A stretch of 64,000 bases of DNA from assembly GCF_014805825.1 (NCBI RefSeq), contig NZ_CP061941.1:744001-808000 (forward strand). The letters run 5' to 3'. Position 1 is the stretch's first letter, and every line of letters starts with the position of its first letter. The position numbers and the translations under genes were made by a program. Origin of the DNA: Marinomonas algicola. GTDB lineage: Bacteria > Pseudomonadota > Gammaproteobacteria > Pseudomonadales > Marinomonadaceae. Below the pieces are notes generated by a model. The model worked only from the letters and a program-made list of their open reading frames with translations, did no database searches and was not told the DNA's origin. Positions 16,655 through 26,525 of the stretch are shown here, in pieces.

Positions 16655-17668
16655 CTATTTCGCCTCATCTGTAACGATACCTGCCATTCCGTTTCGAGTG
16701 TGTGGACTGGCTAGGTTTACCTTGTTAACGGATGATCCATTGATATGGATGCGTTGTCTAGAAATTAAATACAGTGATGCTCCTAAACAAACGACACCCA
16801 AAACAAAGCCAATATTGAGTAAAGTGGACAGGCTTGATTCAGCAAAAGCGGTATAGAACGCGACCCAAACAGGGATAGTATAAGAAAACGCCAAGAGGCG
16901 GTTCGCGCCTACTGTGCTGACTAAACGTTGTTGTAAAACAAAAGTGAAGAGGGTCGTGAAAATGGTCAGATAAAGCGCATTAACCCAAAAACCTGAAGCT
17001 CCCCATTGGACCTGATCTAACTCGCCCCAAATTAACGTAATTGGCAGCAACCACACACTACCAAACAACATAATCATAAAAGCCCCTGGAAAGGGCTTTA
17101 GACGACTTCCCCATTTTTGAACTGATACCACATGAAAGGCAAGTAGCACACAGGAGCCTATATACAAGAGGTCACCTTGATTCCATTGGAAGGATTGAAG
17201 GTCCTGTAAGCTGTGCACCTGGGTACTAAAGAGAACGCCAGTTGCCCCGATTGAACCCATCATAAAGCCACCGACTTTTATCCAAGGTGTCGAGATGTGT
17301 AACCATATTTTCGTAATGATGACGCCCATTAATGGAATTAGGGTATATAAAACCGACGTGTTTAAAGGGGTTGTTGTTTCTAACGCCATAAAAAGCCCGA
17401 TAAAAAAGCCAACGAGAGAGCCGCTAATCAATAGGTAATGCAAGGTGTGTCGTGGCGAATCAAATAACGCTTTAAATTCCTGTCGAATCGGCCGTTTAGC
17501 CTGATACCAACTAAAGAGCAGCACCAAGAGCATCATGATTAACGCCAATAAAAAGCGAAACCCTGTTGTGGCGATTGGGCTGGCGTAATTCACCATATGC
17601 CCGGAAACCACAAAGGACGAGGCCATTAACCAAGCCCATAGTAAGAGGGTAAAAAAAGCGTTCATCAT
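16655..17668 (-). CDS. EamA/DMT superfamily transporter
   Basis: About 337 aa with ten hydrophobic segments in two EamA repeats (first TTGFRFLLALIMMLLVLL, LLISGSLVGFFIGLFMALETTTPLNTSVL; second ANRLLAFSYTIPVWVAFYTAF). The pattern is a drug/metabolite transporter of the inner membrane. The start codon overlaps the NAT stop (TGATG). The substrate is not readable; the NAT and Crp-like neighbours suggest export of a xenobiotic or metabolite. Confidence 0.87.
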   Translation of the reverse strand: MMNAFFTLLLWAWLMASSFVVSGHMVNYASPIATTGFRFLLALIMMLLVLLFSWYQAKRPIRQEFKALFDSPRHTLHYLLISGSLVGFFIGLFMALETTTPLNTSVLYTLIPLMGVIITKIWLHISTPWIKVGGFMMGSIGATGVLFSTQVHSLQDLQSFQWNQGDLLYIGSCVLLAFHVVSVQKWGSRLKPFPGAFMIMLFGSVWLLPITLIWGELDQVQWGASGFWVNALYLTIFTTLFTFVLQQRLVSTVGANRLLAFSYTIPVWVAFYTAFAESSLSTLLNIGFVLGVVCLGASLYLISRQRIHINGSSVNKVNLASPHTRNGMAGIVTDEAK

Positions 17669-18543
17669 CAAGCCTGCTCTTTCTTAGTTAATTCGGCTAA
17701 TGTTGGCGCTAAGAAACGGTCGAATAAATGGTCGCTGATGGCAAAGTCGACGTTTAATTTAAAGTCTATTGTGAGCCTTTCGTGTAAGCCGAGGGACGTT
17801 GTTATATTGAAAAAGGTTTCTTGTTCGGCCATTCTTACCATAAAGGAATGGTTTTTTAAGGCAATAACGCGATGGTCATTTTTTAAACTGACAACCAAGT
17901 TATTAACAAATCCAGCTTCTGGAAATTTGTGTGAATAAAAATGCCCTAATTGACAATCAGCGTCTGAATAATCGGCTAAATCGAAACGATATAAGGTAAA
18001 GAACCCCCCATTTTTCCAGATTTGTACATCGTACTCGGTTGTTTGGATCTGCATCTCGTCAGACAAGGAAAGAATGCGGTACATTTCTGCCCCTATCCTT
18101 TGGGGCTTATTCGTATTCAGTAATAAAGGGGCATTTGGCCCGTAGCAACCAAACCCGGTATCGACTAAATAGGTCGAATTTTGATGGTGCAATAGGGTGA
18201 CCCTGTGCGTTCTTGGCGCTTTTTTGCGTTGATCTTCATTTTCTGAAATGTAAAGCACACGAGCGAGCTTGAGTTCAACGTCATAACCCAATGCATGCAG
18301 TAATTCAAAAGTAAGTTTATTATGTTCAAAGCAATAGCCTCCTAATCCACGCGTGACAATTTTTTCACTGAGATCATTGATATCCAGCGACATTTCTTCG
18401 CCTAAAGCAACAGACAAGCTGTTAAAACTGTATTTCGCTATGTGTTTATTTTGCAGCTCAGTGACAAAATTAAGAGATAACTCTTCCGGTGTTTCAAGCT
18501 TTAGATCGCTTAAATAGTTTTGTAACCCCGTGGATAATGTCAT
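17668..18543 (-). CDS. Arylamine N-acetyltransferase
   Basis: 291 aa with the NAT catalytic triad visible: cysteine in RGLGGYCFEHN (about residue 71), histidine in APRTHRVTLL (about 112), and aspartate in YLVDTGFGCYGP (about 127). NATs transfer acetyl groups from acetyl-CoA to arylamines and hydrazines. Start ATG 18543 follows GGAGCACACCTAT. First gene of a three-gene operon with EamA and a Crp-like regulator. Confidence 0.9.
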   Translation of the reverse strand: MTLSTGLQNYLSDLKLETPEELSLNFVTELQNKHIAKYSFNSLSVALGEEMSLDINDLSEKIVTRGLGGYCFEHNKLTFELLHALGYDVELKLARVLYISENEDQRKKAPRTHRVTLLHHQNSTYLVDTGFGCYGPNAPLLLNTNKPQRIGAEMYRILSLSDEMQIQTTEYDVQIWKNGGFFTLYRFDLADYSDADCQLGHFYSHKFPEAGFVNNLVVSLKNDHRVIALKNHSFMVRMAEQETFFNITTSLGLHERLTIDFKLNVDFAISDHLFDRFLAPTLAELTKKEQA

Positions 18544-18706
18544 ATAGGTGTGCTCCTGCGTTTTTTCGTAATTAAAGTAATAGGACTAAGAATAGAGGAG
18601 AAGCCATCAGAAAAAATTAACTTGGGTTAATTCTGTGAAATTAAAAAAATACCTGTTCAGTTTTCGGTTGAGGCATTTTTACGAAAGCGCGTATTATTGA
18701 GCTTAA

Positions 18707-19801
18707 ATGAAAATTAGGTCGTCCAAAATGCGAGTGATAGACAGTAAAACCGTCGCTTCTTATTATAAAGCCTTAGTCAATCGAGAAGCCGATCATGTTG
18801 GTATTTTCTATGTAGGAGTAAAAACTACGTCAGTATTCTGCATCGCCACGTGTCGAGCTCGCAAACCAAAAATTGAAAATGTGGAGTTTTACACAGAATG
18901 TAAAGACGTGCTTGCGGCGGGTTATCGCCCCTGCAAAATCTGCAAACCGACAGAAAACGCGAATGAAGCACCGGAGCCGGTCCTTACGGCCATGAAAATG
19001 GTGCGAGAAAATCCCAAGCAAAAAATTGCCGATTGGCAGCTGCGAAAAGCGGGGATTGCTCCAGAGTTGGTCAGACGATGGTTTAATAAGCATTATGGTA
19101 TGACTTTTCATGCTTACCAACGTATGTACCGCATTAATAACGCGTTTCAAGAACTTAAAGACGGAAAAAAAACGACTGAGACGGCATTTGAAGCGGGCTA
19201 CGATTCATTAAGCGGTTTTGGTTATACTTATAAAAAACTCATTGGGAAATCACCAACAAAAAGTATGGATAATACGCTTATTTTAATCAGCCGTTTTACT
19301 ACCCCGTTAGGGCCCATGTTTGTTTGCGCTACGGATGAAGGCATCTGTTTATTGGAGTTTGTTGAGCGAAAAATGCTGGAGACAGAGTTCAAAGATCTGC
19401 AAAAACGCCTTAACGCCACCATCGTTACCGGCGAGAACGAGTTTATTAGGCAAGCGAAGCAGCAAGTGGGGGAATATTTCGAGGGTAGCCGTATGGAATT
19501 TAGTTTGCCTTTAATCACCCCAGGCACAGAATTCCAAAATGACGTGTGGCAATGCTTACAAGGCATTCCTTATGGTGAGACCCGCTCGTATCAGCAACAG
19601 GCGAAAATCATTGATCGTCCAAAAGCCGTCAGAGCGGTGGCTTCCGCCAATGGCAATAATCGCATTGCCATTGTGGTTCCCTGTCATAGAGTGATCGGTA
19701 AAGACGGCTCATTAACTGGGTACGCAGGTGGCTTGGAACGTAAACGTTGGTTGTTAGATCACGAGAAAAAGCATCTTAAGCAGGAAAATACAAAGGGTTA
19801 A
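18707..19801 (+). CDS. ada: Bifunctional DNA-methylation repair protein and transcriptional regulator Ada
   Basis: 364 aa in Ada order: N-terminal zinc domain with the four ligand cysteines (FCIATC and PCKIC), including the methyl-phosphotriester acceptor; AraC-type helix-turn-helix (WFNKHYGMTFHAYQRMYRI to SLSGFGYTYKKLIGKSP); and a C-terminal O6-alkylguanine transferase domain with the acceptor motif IVVPCHRVIG. Ada removes methyl groups from DNA and, once methylated, activates alkylation-response genes. An alternative start at 18728 has AGGTCG upstream and gives a more usual N-terminus. No alkB follows. Confidence 0.93.
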   Translation: MKIRSSKMRVIDSKTVASYYKALVNREADHVGIFYVGVKTTSVFCIATCRARKPKIENVEFYTECKDVLAAGYRPCKICKPTENANEAPEPVLTAMKMVRENPKQKIADWQLRKAGIAPELVRRWFNKHYGMTFHAYQRMYRINNAFQELKDGKKTTETAFEAGYDSLSGFGYTYKKLIGKSPTKSMDNTLILISRFTTPLGPMFVCATDEGICLLEFVERKMLETEFKDLQKRLNATIVTGENEFIRQAKQQVGEYFEGSRMEFSLPLITPGTEFQNDVWQCLQGIPYGETRSYQQQAKIIDRPKAVRAVASANGNNRIAIVVPCHRVIGKDGSLTGYAGGLERKRWLLDHEKKHLKQENTKG

Positions 19802-19938
19802 ACCGGTCTCCGACATCGGTTGGCAAAAGAGAGGCCTAAAGAGACCAATTGTCGTTCGTTCATACTGACAAAGTGGTGTAGAATCCCTGTTCTTTAGCTT
19901 TGTCTCCTTATCTTTAGCTCTTTATTATTGGGAACAGT

Positions 19939-21987
19939 ATGAACGCGATACCTCCAGCCATTCAGCAACGACTCAGAACCTTAAACGAACGCCAGTTGGA
20001 TGCCGTTAAGCGCATTGAAGGGCCTTTGTTAGTGTTGGCCGGAGCGGGCAGTGGTAAAACCAGCGTAATCACCACTAAGATCGCCTATCTCATACAAGCG
20101 TGCCACTTCAAAGCCAATTCCATTATCGCCGTTACTTTTACCAATAAAGCGGCGCGTGAGATGAAAGAACGAGTACAAAGCATGTTGAGCAAAGCGGAAA
20201 GCCGAGGCTTGCAGATCTCTACATTTCATACCCTAGGCTTAACTATTTTACGTAAGGAATACCTAAAAGCGGGACTGAAATCGGGCTTTACCTTATTTGA
20301 TTCGCAAGATTCTCTCTCTCTGGTAAAAGAGATCTTGGATAAGGAGTTTAATCAGCAGACCGATGAAGCGGCGTATTGTCAGCATACTATATCGGCTTGG
20401 AAAAACGACATGACCGCACCCAATCAGGCGGTAACCAATGCGGACACAGAAGAGCTGTTGCTCGCTGCACAAGTTTATACCCAATACCAGCGGTACCTAA
20501 AAGCCTATAATGCGGTGGATTTTGATGATCTGATTTTAATGCCAGTACAATTACTGCAAGAACAAGAGGCGTTAAGAGATAAGTGGCAAAAGAAGGTGAG
20601 GTATTTATTGGTCGATGAGTGCCAAGACACCAATACCAGTCAATATGAGCTGATTCGCATTTTGGCCGGTTACCGGAAAAATTTCACCTTAGTGGGCGAC
20701 GATGACCAATCCATTTACGCTTGGCGTGGCGCTCGACCCGAAAACCTAGAGCAACTGCAACGGGACTACCCTAATTTAAAACTGGTTAAGTTAGAGCAGA
20801 ATTATCGTTCTACAAAAACCATTTTGAAAGCCGCTAATACCTTGATTGCCAATAACCCCCACGTTTATGAAAAAGCATTATGGAGTGACCTAGGTGTCGG
20901 CGACCCGATACGAGTGATGGTCACGCGTAATGAAGAAGCCGAATCGGAACGGGTTGCCGCCGAAATTCAATCGCGACACTTAAGACATGAGATTCCCTAT
21001 AAAGATTTTGCGGTCCTTTATCGTGGTAATCATCAGGCTAGGCTGCTGGAAATTAAACTGCAAGCGTATCGCATCCCTTATAAAATCAACGGCGGAACCT
21101 CCTTTTTTGCCCGTGCTGAAATTAAAGATTTGATGAGCTATCTGCGTTTATTGGTGAATACGGATGATGATAACGCCTTTTTAAGAATCATTAACTTACC
21201 TCGCCGTGATATTGGCCCGGCCACGTTAGAAAAAGTCGGTAATCTTGCCACCGAACACAATGTGAGCTTGTTTGAGGCCAGTGGTCTCGCCGAGTTAGAA
21301 GAGAGAGTAACGGGCAAATCCCTCCGTAGTTTGCAAGAATTTGAGCGTTGGTTACGGCATTTAAGAACGCGTTTAAAAGGCGCTTCCCCTGTGCCTGTAA
21401 TCGAGCAAATGATTCATGACATTGATTATTATGGTTGGTTACAAGAGCAAGCCAGTACCCCAACAGCGGCGGATAGACGCATTGATAACGTGCGCTTTTT
21501 ACTCGATTCCATTCAGCGAATGATGGAAAGCGCCTGGGAAGAAGACCCGAACGCGGAGTTGGACCAAGCCATCAGTAAATTGTTGCTGATAGACATGCTT
21601 GAGCGACAAGAAGAAGAGGAAGATGAAGACAAGGTGCAACTGTTAACCTTGCACGCCTCCAAAGGGCTGGAATACCCGCATGTTTTTTTATTGGGTTGTG
21701 AAGAAGAGCTGCTGCCTCATCGAAACAGCATTGAAAACGACGATATTGAAGAAGAACGACGTTTGGCGTATGTGGGGATTACCCGTGCTAAACGTACCTT
21801 GTGCATTACTTTAGCGTCAAAGCGTCGTCAATATGGGCAAGAAATTGATTGCTTACCGAGCCGATTCCTTGATGAGCTGCCTCAAGAAGATTTGCAATGG
21901 GAAGGACGTGGTGATGAATCTGAAGCCGTTAAAAAGGAGCAAGGCAAAGCCTCTCTATCGGCACTTAAAGCCATGTTAAACTCTTAA
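19939..21987 (+). CDS. rep: ATP-dependent DNA helicase Rep
   Basis: 682 aa UvrD/Rep-type superfamily 1A helicase. Motif I LAGAGSGKTSVI, motif Ia AVTFTNKAAREMKER, motif II LLVDECQDTN, motif III LVGDDDQSIYAWRGA, motif IV LEQNYRSTKTIL, motif V LLTLHASKGLEYPHVF, motif VI ERRLAYVGITRAKRTL. N-terminus LNERQLDAVKRIEGPLLV and length fit Rep rather than UvrD (about 720 aa). Rep removes protein roadblocks ahead of replication forks. Confidence 0.93.
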   Translation: MNAIPPAIQQRLRTLNERQLDAVKRIEGPLLVLAGAGSGKTSVITTKIAYLIQACHFKANSIIAVTFTNKAAREMKERVQSMLSKAESRGLQISTFHTLGLTILRKEYLKAGLKSGFTLFDSQDSLSLVKEILDKEFNQQTDEAAYCQHTISAWKNDMTAPNQAVTNADTEELLLAAQVYTQYQRYLKAYNAVDFDDLILMPVQLLQEQEALRDKWQKKVRYLLVDECQDTNTSQYELIRILAGYRKNFTLVGDDDQSIYAWRGARPENLEQLQRDYPNLKLVKLEQNYRSTKTILKAANTLIANNPHVYEKALWSDLGVGDPIRVMVTRNEEAESERVAAEIQSRHLRHEIPYKDFAVLYRGNHQARLLEIKLQAYRIPYKINGGTSFFARAEIKDLMSYLRLLVNTDDDNAFLRIINLPRRDIGPATLEKVGNLATEHNVSLFEASGLAELEERVTGKSLRSLQEFERWLRHLRTRLKGASPVPVIEQMIHDIDYYGWLQEQASTPTAADRRIDNVRFLLDSIQRMMESAWEEDPNAELDQAISKLLLIDMLERQEEEEDEDKVQLLTLHASKGLEYPHVFLLGCEEELLPHRNSIENDDIEEERRLAYVGITRAKRTLCITLASKRRQYGQEIDCLPSRFLDELPQEDLQWEGRGDESEAVKKEQGKASLSALKAMLNS

Positions 21988-22337
21988 TAAGGCATTTTTA
22001 ATAGATGATTCTAAAAGGGTGTTTTACTTTTAAAATGTCATTAGATTGAATAATCTCATGACACGGGCGTCTAATAAAACGTAAATAACACTTAAAAATT
22101 ATAAAAAATAAAGTAAATCAACGTGTTCATTTTATCGGATGGTTTTTAAAATAGTCATCCTATTTAATAAATGGATAATTTAATTAATTCAAAAAAATAG
22201 AGTGAGCAGGCGATCAGCATCCTTTTTTAATTTTTTGAAAATTTCAACAAAAACATCCCTTTTTAAAATAAAGGAAAAGGTTATAATGCCTCCCCATTGA
22301 ATCAACCTTCTGAAAAACTTATCGATTAGGCACACCA
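21988..22337. other. Gene-free AT-rich interval between rep and the NhaP gene
   Basis: 350 bp with long A/T runs and no convincing frame. I see no perfect hairpin with a T-tract after rep. TTATAAT-like sequence at 22280-22287 could be a -10 element for the downstream antiporter gene, about 45 bp before its ATG. Confidence 0.4.
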
Positions 22338-23630
22338 ATGAACGCGTGGTATCTCATCTGTTTTCTATCGGCATTAGCGGTATTAATCGCTTTTACCAAT
22401 CAATTTATCCTCAAAATGCAAACAACGATTGCGATAACAACAGGGTCCGTGGTGATCTCATTGCTATTGATCATTGCGGTGAAAATGCTAGGGGATGAAA
22501 CCGCCTTGTTTATTACTCAGGTTGTCTCGGGTATCGATTTTAATCAATTGTTATTAGAAGGCATGCTGGGTTTTCTTTTGTTTGCTGGGGCATTAGAGAT
22601 TGATTTGAATGCCCTAAAAAAACAAAAATGGGAAATTACCATATTGGTGTTATTTTCCACGCTCACCTCGACTTTTATCGTCGGTTTTTTAAGTTATTAC
22701 ACCTTTCAGTTGTTTGGCTTTCCGGTCGACTTTATTTATTGCTTACTCTTCGGCGCCTTAATTAGCCCGACTGACCCGATTGCCGTATTGGCGATTATTA
22801 AGCAAATGAATGCCCCAAAAGGCATTTCAATTCAGGTAGAAGGGGAGTCATTATTTAATGATGGTGTTGGATTAGTCATATTTACCACCATTTTTTCTGT
22901 GGCTTTTTATGGTACTGAAGCCAACGTTGAAGGCATTGCCGAGCTCTTTTTGGTGGACGCTATAGGGGGTATTGTTTTTGGTTTTGTGATTGCCGTAATA
23001 GGGCATTTTGTCATTATCAACTGTCGTGACATGAATATTCGTTTATTGGTTTCCTTAACCATTCCATCCGCGGGGTTTGCCTTAGCAAATATCTGGGGGA
23101 TTTCGGGGGCATTGGCAATGGTGACCTGTGGTATTTTAATGGGCAATATTACCCGCGCCAAAGCGTCCAAAAGAAGAGGGCCAGATGGCACTCGTTATGT
23201 GCAAGACTTCTGGCATGCAACCGATAGCTATTTAAACGCACTTTTGTTCCTTATTATCGGGATGCTGATCGTTACTATTCCTCTAACCTGGGAGATACTT
23301 GGCTTAGGCTTACTGATGATTCCGATTGTACTCTTTGCTCGCTTTATCAGTATTGGCAGCCCTTATCTTGTTTTTAAGCGTTTCCGTCAATACGACAAAC
23401 ACTCGGTGAAAATTCTGACATGGGGTGGTTTACGAGGCGGCTTAGCGTTAGCCATGGCCGCCGCCATTCCGTCTGAACAAATTGCCATTCTTGACTATGA
23501 TCTTCATGATTTAATGGTCGTCATTACTTACACCGTAGTGATCTTTTCTATCATTGTTCAAGGTTTGACCATCTCGCCTTTAATCGAAAAAAGTATTCAA
23601 GCCGCTGAAGAGAAAGCAAAAGTAGACTAG
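22338..23630 (+). CDS. NhaP-type Na+(K+)/H+ antiporter
   Basis: 430 aa with about 12 membrane segments, CPA1 family. Key motifs are GALISPTDPIAVLAII (the ion-binding aspartate of the PTDP motif), EGESLFNDGVGLVIF, and LTWGGLRGGLALAMA with a conserved arginine. It exchanges cytoplasmic Na+ or K+ for protons in the inner membrane, useful in a marine habitat. No RCK/TrkA-C regulatory domain is present; the protein ends shortly after the last membrane segment. Monocistronic, followed by a strong hairpin at 23671. Confidence 0.88.
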   Translation: MNAWYLICFLSALAVLIAFTNQFILKMQTTIAITTGSVVISLLLIIAVKMLGDETALFITQVVSGIDFNQLLLEGMLGFLLFAGALEIDLNALKKQKWEITILVLFSTLTSTFIVGFLSYYTFQLFGFPVDFIYCLLFGALISPTDPIAVLAIIKQMNAPKGISIQVEGESLFNDGVGLVIFTTIFSVAFYGTEANVEGIAELFLVDAIGGIVFGFVIAVIGHFVIINCRDMNIRLLVSLTIPSAGFALANIWGISGALAMVTCGILMGNITRAKASKRRGPDGTRYVQDFWHATDSYLNALLFLIIGMLIVTIPLTWEILGLGLLMIPIVLFARFISIGSPYLVFKRFRQYDKHSVKILTWGGLRGGLALAMAAAIPSEQIAILDYDLHDLMVVITYTVVIFSIIVQGLTISPLIEKSIQAAEEKAKVD

Positions 23631-23670
23631 GACAACACCTTTAAACGTATCTCGTAAGCTCCAAATTACC

Positions 23671-23710
23671 CACGCGCTTATCTGTTTTATAGAAAGCAGA
23701 TAGGCGCGTG
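23671..23710 (+). terminator. Hairpin downstream of the NhaP gene
   Basis: 14-bp stem CACGCGCTTATCTG / CAGATAGGCGCGTG (one T-G pair), 12-nt loop. No T-tract follows, so it may be a factor-assisted terminator or an RNA-stabilising hairpin. Confidence 0.5.
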
Positions 23711-23800
23711 AGCTACACGAACCATCCTCATGAATAAATTTATAACGTGTTGGATGATTCACCTGCCTTTATAAACAGTCGTTTTACAAGGAGTCAAAAA

Positions 23801-23872
23801 GTGTGCACTATTTTAGTCTCGGAAAAGATAACGCATGTTAGTTTTTCGCGATGCAATCAGCAGGAAAAATAA
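23801..23872 (+). CDS. Possible 23-aa leader peptide before the Bcr/CflA pump
   Basis: GTG codon at 23801 preceded by AAGGAG at correct spacing, followed by a short frame encoding MCTILVSEKITHVSFSRCNQ and QEK. It lies 74 bp before the efflux pump start. Strong ribosome site with a tiny frame in a leader is reminiscent of drug-inducible attenuation, but I see no clear alternative hairpins. Could equally be chance. Confidence 0.25.
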   Translation: MCTILVSEKITHVSFSRCNQQEK

Positions 23873-23946
23873 ACATATCAAGAGGTTTAGTATAAATAGG
23901 GTCCCTAAATGTGGGTTAAGTTTTCTTATTATTAGAAGGAATTTAT

Positions 23947-25239
23947 ATGCTGTTGTCTAAATTACTTAGCCGTCTTAAAACCTGTTTCTCTGAACTGTCA
24001 ATTAAAAAACGGCCTGAAAACTTGTCTGAAAACTTGCCTGAAAACTTACCTGAAAACTTACCTGAAAAAGAGTTCATTGCGTTATTTGCTCTGATGATAT
24101 CGCTAACAGCCTTAAGCATGGACTCCATGCTGCCCGCTTTTCCATACATTGCCGAGTCATTGGCCATTGATGACTATCAAAAAACACAATGGATCATCTC
24201 CGTTATGATTTTTGGAATGGTGTTTGGGGAAGTGGTTTTTGGCCCCTTATCCGATGCAATCGGTCGGAAAAAGAGCATTGTTATCGGTGTCAGCATTTAT
24301 ATCATCGGCACCATCATTGCGTTATCGGCGGCCTCTCTCAGTGTCTTTTTATTCGGACGTTTTGTTCAAGGGTTGGGCGTGTCAGGGCCTAAAATTGCCT
24401 CCAGAGCCTTGATTCGTGATATCTACAAAGGCTCTGCGATGGCACGCATTATGTCTTTTATATCGATATTTTTTATATTGGTGCCGTTGCTGTCACCATC
24501 ACTAGGCCAGCTAATTATTTCCGTGGCCAATTGGCGCTGGATCTTTGTTTTCTTGATTTTTCAGGCGCTGGTCGCCATGATATGGCTGATCATTCGTCAA
24601 CCAGAAACTCTGGCGCTTGAAAATCAAATCCCTCTCAATCTGACTCGCTTGCTAGCAGACGCAAAAATCATCTTAATGAGACCTGATGTGATGCCTTTTA
24701 TTGTTTTATTAGGCTGTATTTTTGCTGGCATGATGCTTTATATCAGTACCGCCCAGTCTATTTTTCAAGACGTTTATCACACTGGCGATCGGTTTCCCTT
24801 GTACTTTGCTATGTTGGCAGGTGGCATTGCGATAGTAAGCTTTTCCAACGGTAAAATTGTTCAAAAAGTGGGTATGTTTCGCTGTGTTTTAATGGCGTTG
24901 ACGGTATTGTTTCTAGCGTCGTCTTGTTTGGTTGTCTGCGCGTTTTATTACCAAGGCGTACCACCGTTTCCATTATTTATGGCCTTGGGGATGATCATGA
25001 TTTCTTGCATTGGCATGGTGTTTGGTAATGTCAATGCCATGGCCATGGAACCGCTGGGGAAAGTGGCGGGGTTGGGGGCGTCGGTTATTTCCTCTTTATC
25101 CAGTTTGATTGCCATCTTTCTTTCGGTAATCGCCGGTCAGTTTTATCATTTCAGCATTACTCCCTTTGCGTCCGGTTTTATGATTTTTTCCGCCATTGCC
25201 ATCATCCTGTTGTTTTATGGCAATAAATGTCGACAGTGA
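23947..25239 (+). CDS. Bcr/CflA family multidrug efflux MFS transporter
   Basis: 430 aa, 12 membrane segments. After a hydrophilic N-terminal extension of about 38 residues, the MFS core begins FIALFALMISLTALSMDSML, with PAFPYIAESL, the motif FGPLSDAIGRKKSI between helices 2 and 3, and FGRFVQGLGVSGPKIASRAL, typical of Bcr/CflA. It exports drugs by proton antiport. The extension is built from a 12-bp tandem repeat (24013-24068) encoding ENLP units, not found in ordinary family members. Start ATG after AGAAGGAATTTAT. Confidence 0.87.
   Translation: MLLSKLLSRLKTCFSELSIKKRPENLSENLPENLPENLPEKEFIALFALMISLTALSMDSMLPAFPYIAESLAIDDYQKTQWIISVMIFGMVFGEVVFGPLSDAIGRKKSIVIGVSIYIIGTIIALSAASLSVFLFGRFVQGLGVSGPKIASRALIRDIYKGSAMARIMSFISIFFILVPLLSPSLGQLIISVANWRWIFVFLIFQALVAMIWLIIRQPETLALENQIPLNLTRLLADAKIILMRPDVMPFIVLLGCIFAGMMLYISTAQSIFQDVYHTGDRFPLYFAMLAGGIAIVSFSNGKIVQKVGMFRCVLMALTVLFLASSCLVVCAFYYQGVPPFPLFMALGMIMISCIGMVFGNVNAMAMEPLGKVAGLGASVISSLSSLIAIFLSVIAGQFYHFSITPFASGFMIFSAIAIILLFYGNKCRQ
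24013..24068 (+). repeat. 12-bp tandem repeat inside the efflux pump gene
   Basis: Four full copies of CCTGAAAACTTR and a partial fifth (24013-24024, 24025-24036, 24037-24048, 24049-24060, 24061-24068). The unit is a multiple of three, so copy-number change stays in frame and only lengthens or shortens the ENLP repeat of the cytoplasmic N-terminus. Confidence 0.9.
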
Positions 25240-25362
25240 CCCATTCTTTCAGATCAAAAACGGTACGTTCAGTTTATCGGGAAAGACGGTTACTAATAAA
25301 GCGTTTGCTAATAAAGTATTTGCTGTCAAAACGGCGCCTGGAAAGCATAGGGTTTGCAGAGA

Positions 25363-26253
25363 TTAAGGCCAGTCGGAGAAGTTAAACTCGTATTTATTAC
25401 CCTGTGAATCTGTGTTGAGTACAGTATTTTTTCTAAACTGATTAGGAGAAACGCCCGTTTCTTTTTTAAAAAAATGGCTGAATTGACTGGCATCATTATA
25501 ACCTAATTGATTGGCAATCATTTGTATGGAATCGGCAGGCCTTTTTAAGCGTGTAGTCACTTCAATCAGCACACGGTTGTTAATTAATTGAAGCGGCGGT
25601 TTGTTTAAGTTGCGTTGGCAAATAGCGTGAAGTCGGTCATAGGTCACATTGAGTTTATTGCAATAATAGGTAACGGGTTTACGGTTCTTAAACTCGATCT
25701 CTACCAGCTGTCTGAAGCGTTGCAAGACCAGTTCATCTGGCGAGTGGTTTAATTTTATGGAGTCGATATTTGTAAGCCGATAGGTGTTAATTAATAAAAT
25801 ACGAATAATTGAGCAAATAATGGTCTGAGAACGGTTTTTACTGTAGCCAACTTCCAGATTAAGCAGTTTTAGTAAGGGTAGAAAAGTATCATCAATGTCT
25901 TCCTTTTGACACTGAGTGATGGACAATTGATGCATCAATATATCCAATTTTGTACTGTCTAATTCCGTTCCAATGACCAAACTGCTGAGTTCATCACTGT
26001 AACCGATTAGCCAAATCTGACTGCCAGCCGGCACTAACACTTTTGCACTTTCTTTATGTGGAATACAAAAAATGGAAGACTCCGTAACGCTGTGTTGTTC
26101 GTTATCATAGAGTACGGAAATACGGCCTCTTTGTACGACACCAATTAAGTTGAAGTGAGTGAAATTTCTACTTCCAGTACTAAAAGTACGTGTTTGTAAG
26201 CCAGGCTGAATTTCCTCAAAGCGAACCATAGAACCAATAATATTCGTCAACAT
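25363..26253 (-). CDS. AraC family transcriptional regulator
   Basis: 296 aa: N-terminal cupin-like sensor (FNLIGVVQRGRISVLYDNEQ region) and C-terminal double helix-turn-helix (NKLNVTYDRLHAICQRNLNK; QMIANQLGYNDASQFSHFFK then KETGVSPNQFRKN). Divergent from the aldehyde dehydrogenase gene at 26526 that heads the ABC transporter and dehydrogenase genes, so it is the probable pathway activator, responding to an aromatic acid or aldehyde. Confidence 0.88.
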   Translation of the reverse strand: MLTNIIGSMVRFEEIQPGLQTRTFSTGSRNFTHFNLIGVVQRGRISVLYDNEQHSVTESSIFCIPHKESAKVLVPAGSQIWLIGYSDELSSLVIGTELDSTKLDILMHQLSITQCQKEDIDDTFLPLLKLLNLEVGYSKNRSQTIICSIIRILLINTYRLTNIDSIKLNHSPDELVLQRFRQLVEIEFKNRKPVTYYCNKLNVTYDRLHAICQRNLNKPPLQLINNRVLIEVTTRLKRPADSIQMIANQLGYNDASQFSHFFKKETGVSPNQFRKNTVLNTDSQGNKYEFNFSDWP

Positions 26254-26525
26254 TCTGTTAACCCCTGCTAAAAATACGCAACATCAAGCCATAATTTAAC
26301 AATAATAACCCATAAATTAACATTTCTGTAAGAGAAATTACTGTTAACCTGTTTCCACTCGCTCATTTACTTACAAAAATAATTAATAAAAAGTGTTTTT
26401 CTGTGTGATGAATACTGTCAAAACGACGCAAAAATAGATTCTTATTTAGCCTTATAAAATACGGCGTAACGTCTGTTTTTTAGTCGCTATTGGCGACGAT
26501 ACCATCAGGTAAAACCGTTAATGGG

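Larger units (their letters stand above)
23631..23946. other. Interval between the antiporter and the efflux pump gene
   Basis: 316 bp. It holds the hairpin at 23671-23710, a short GTG-started frame at 23801-23872, and nothing else I can name. Confidence 0.5.

Noticed and set aside
21988..22337. A sodium or proton riboswitch before the NhaP gene.
   Set aside because: The interval is AT-rich without the paired elements I would need to see.
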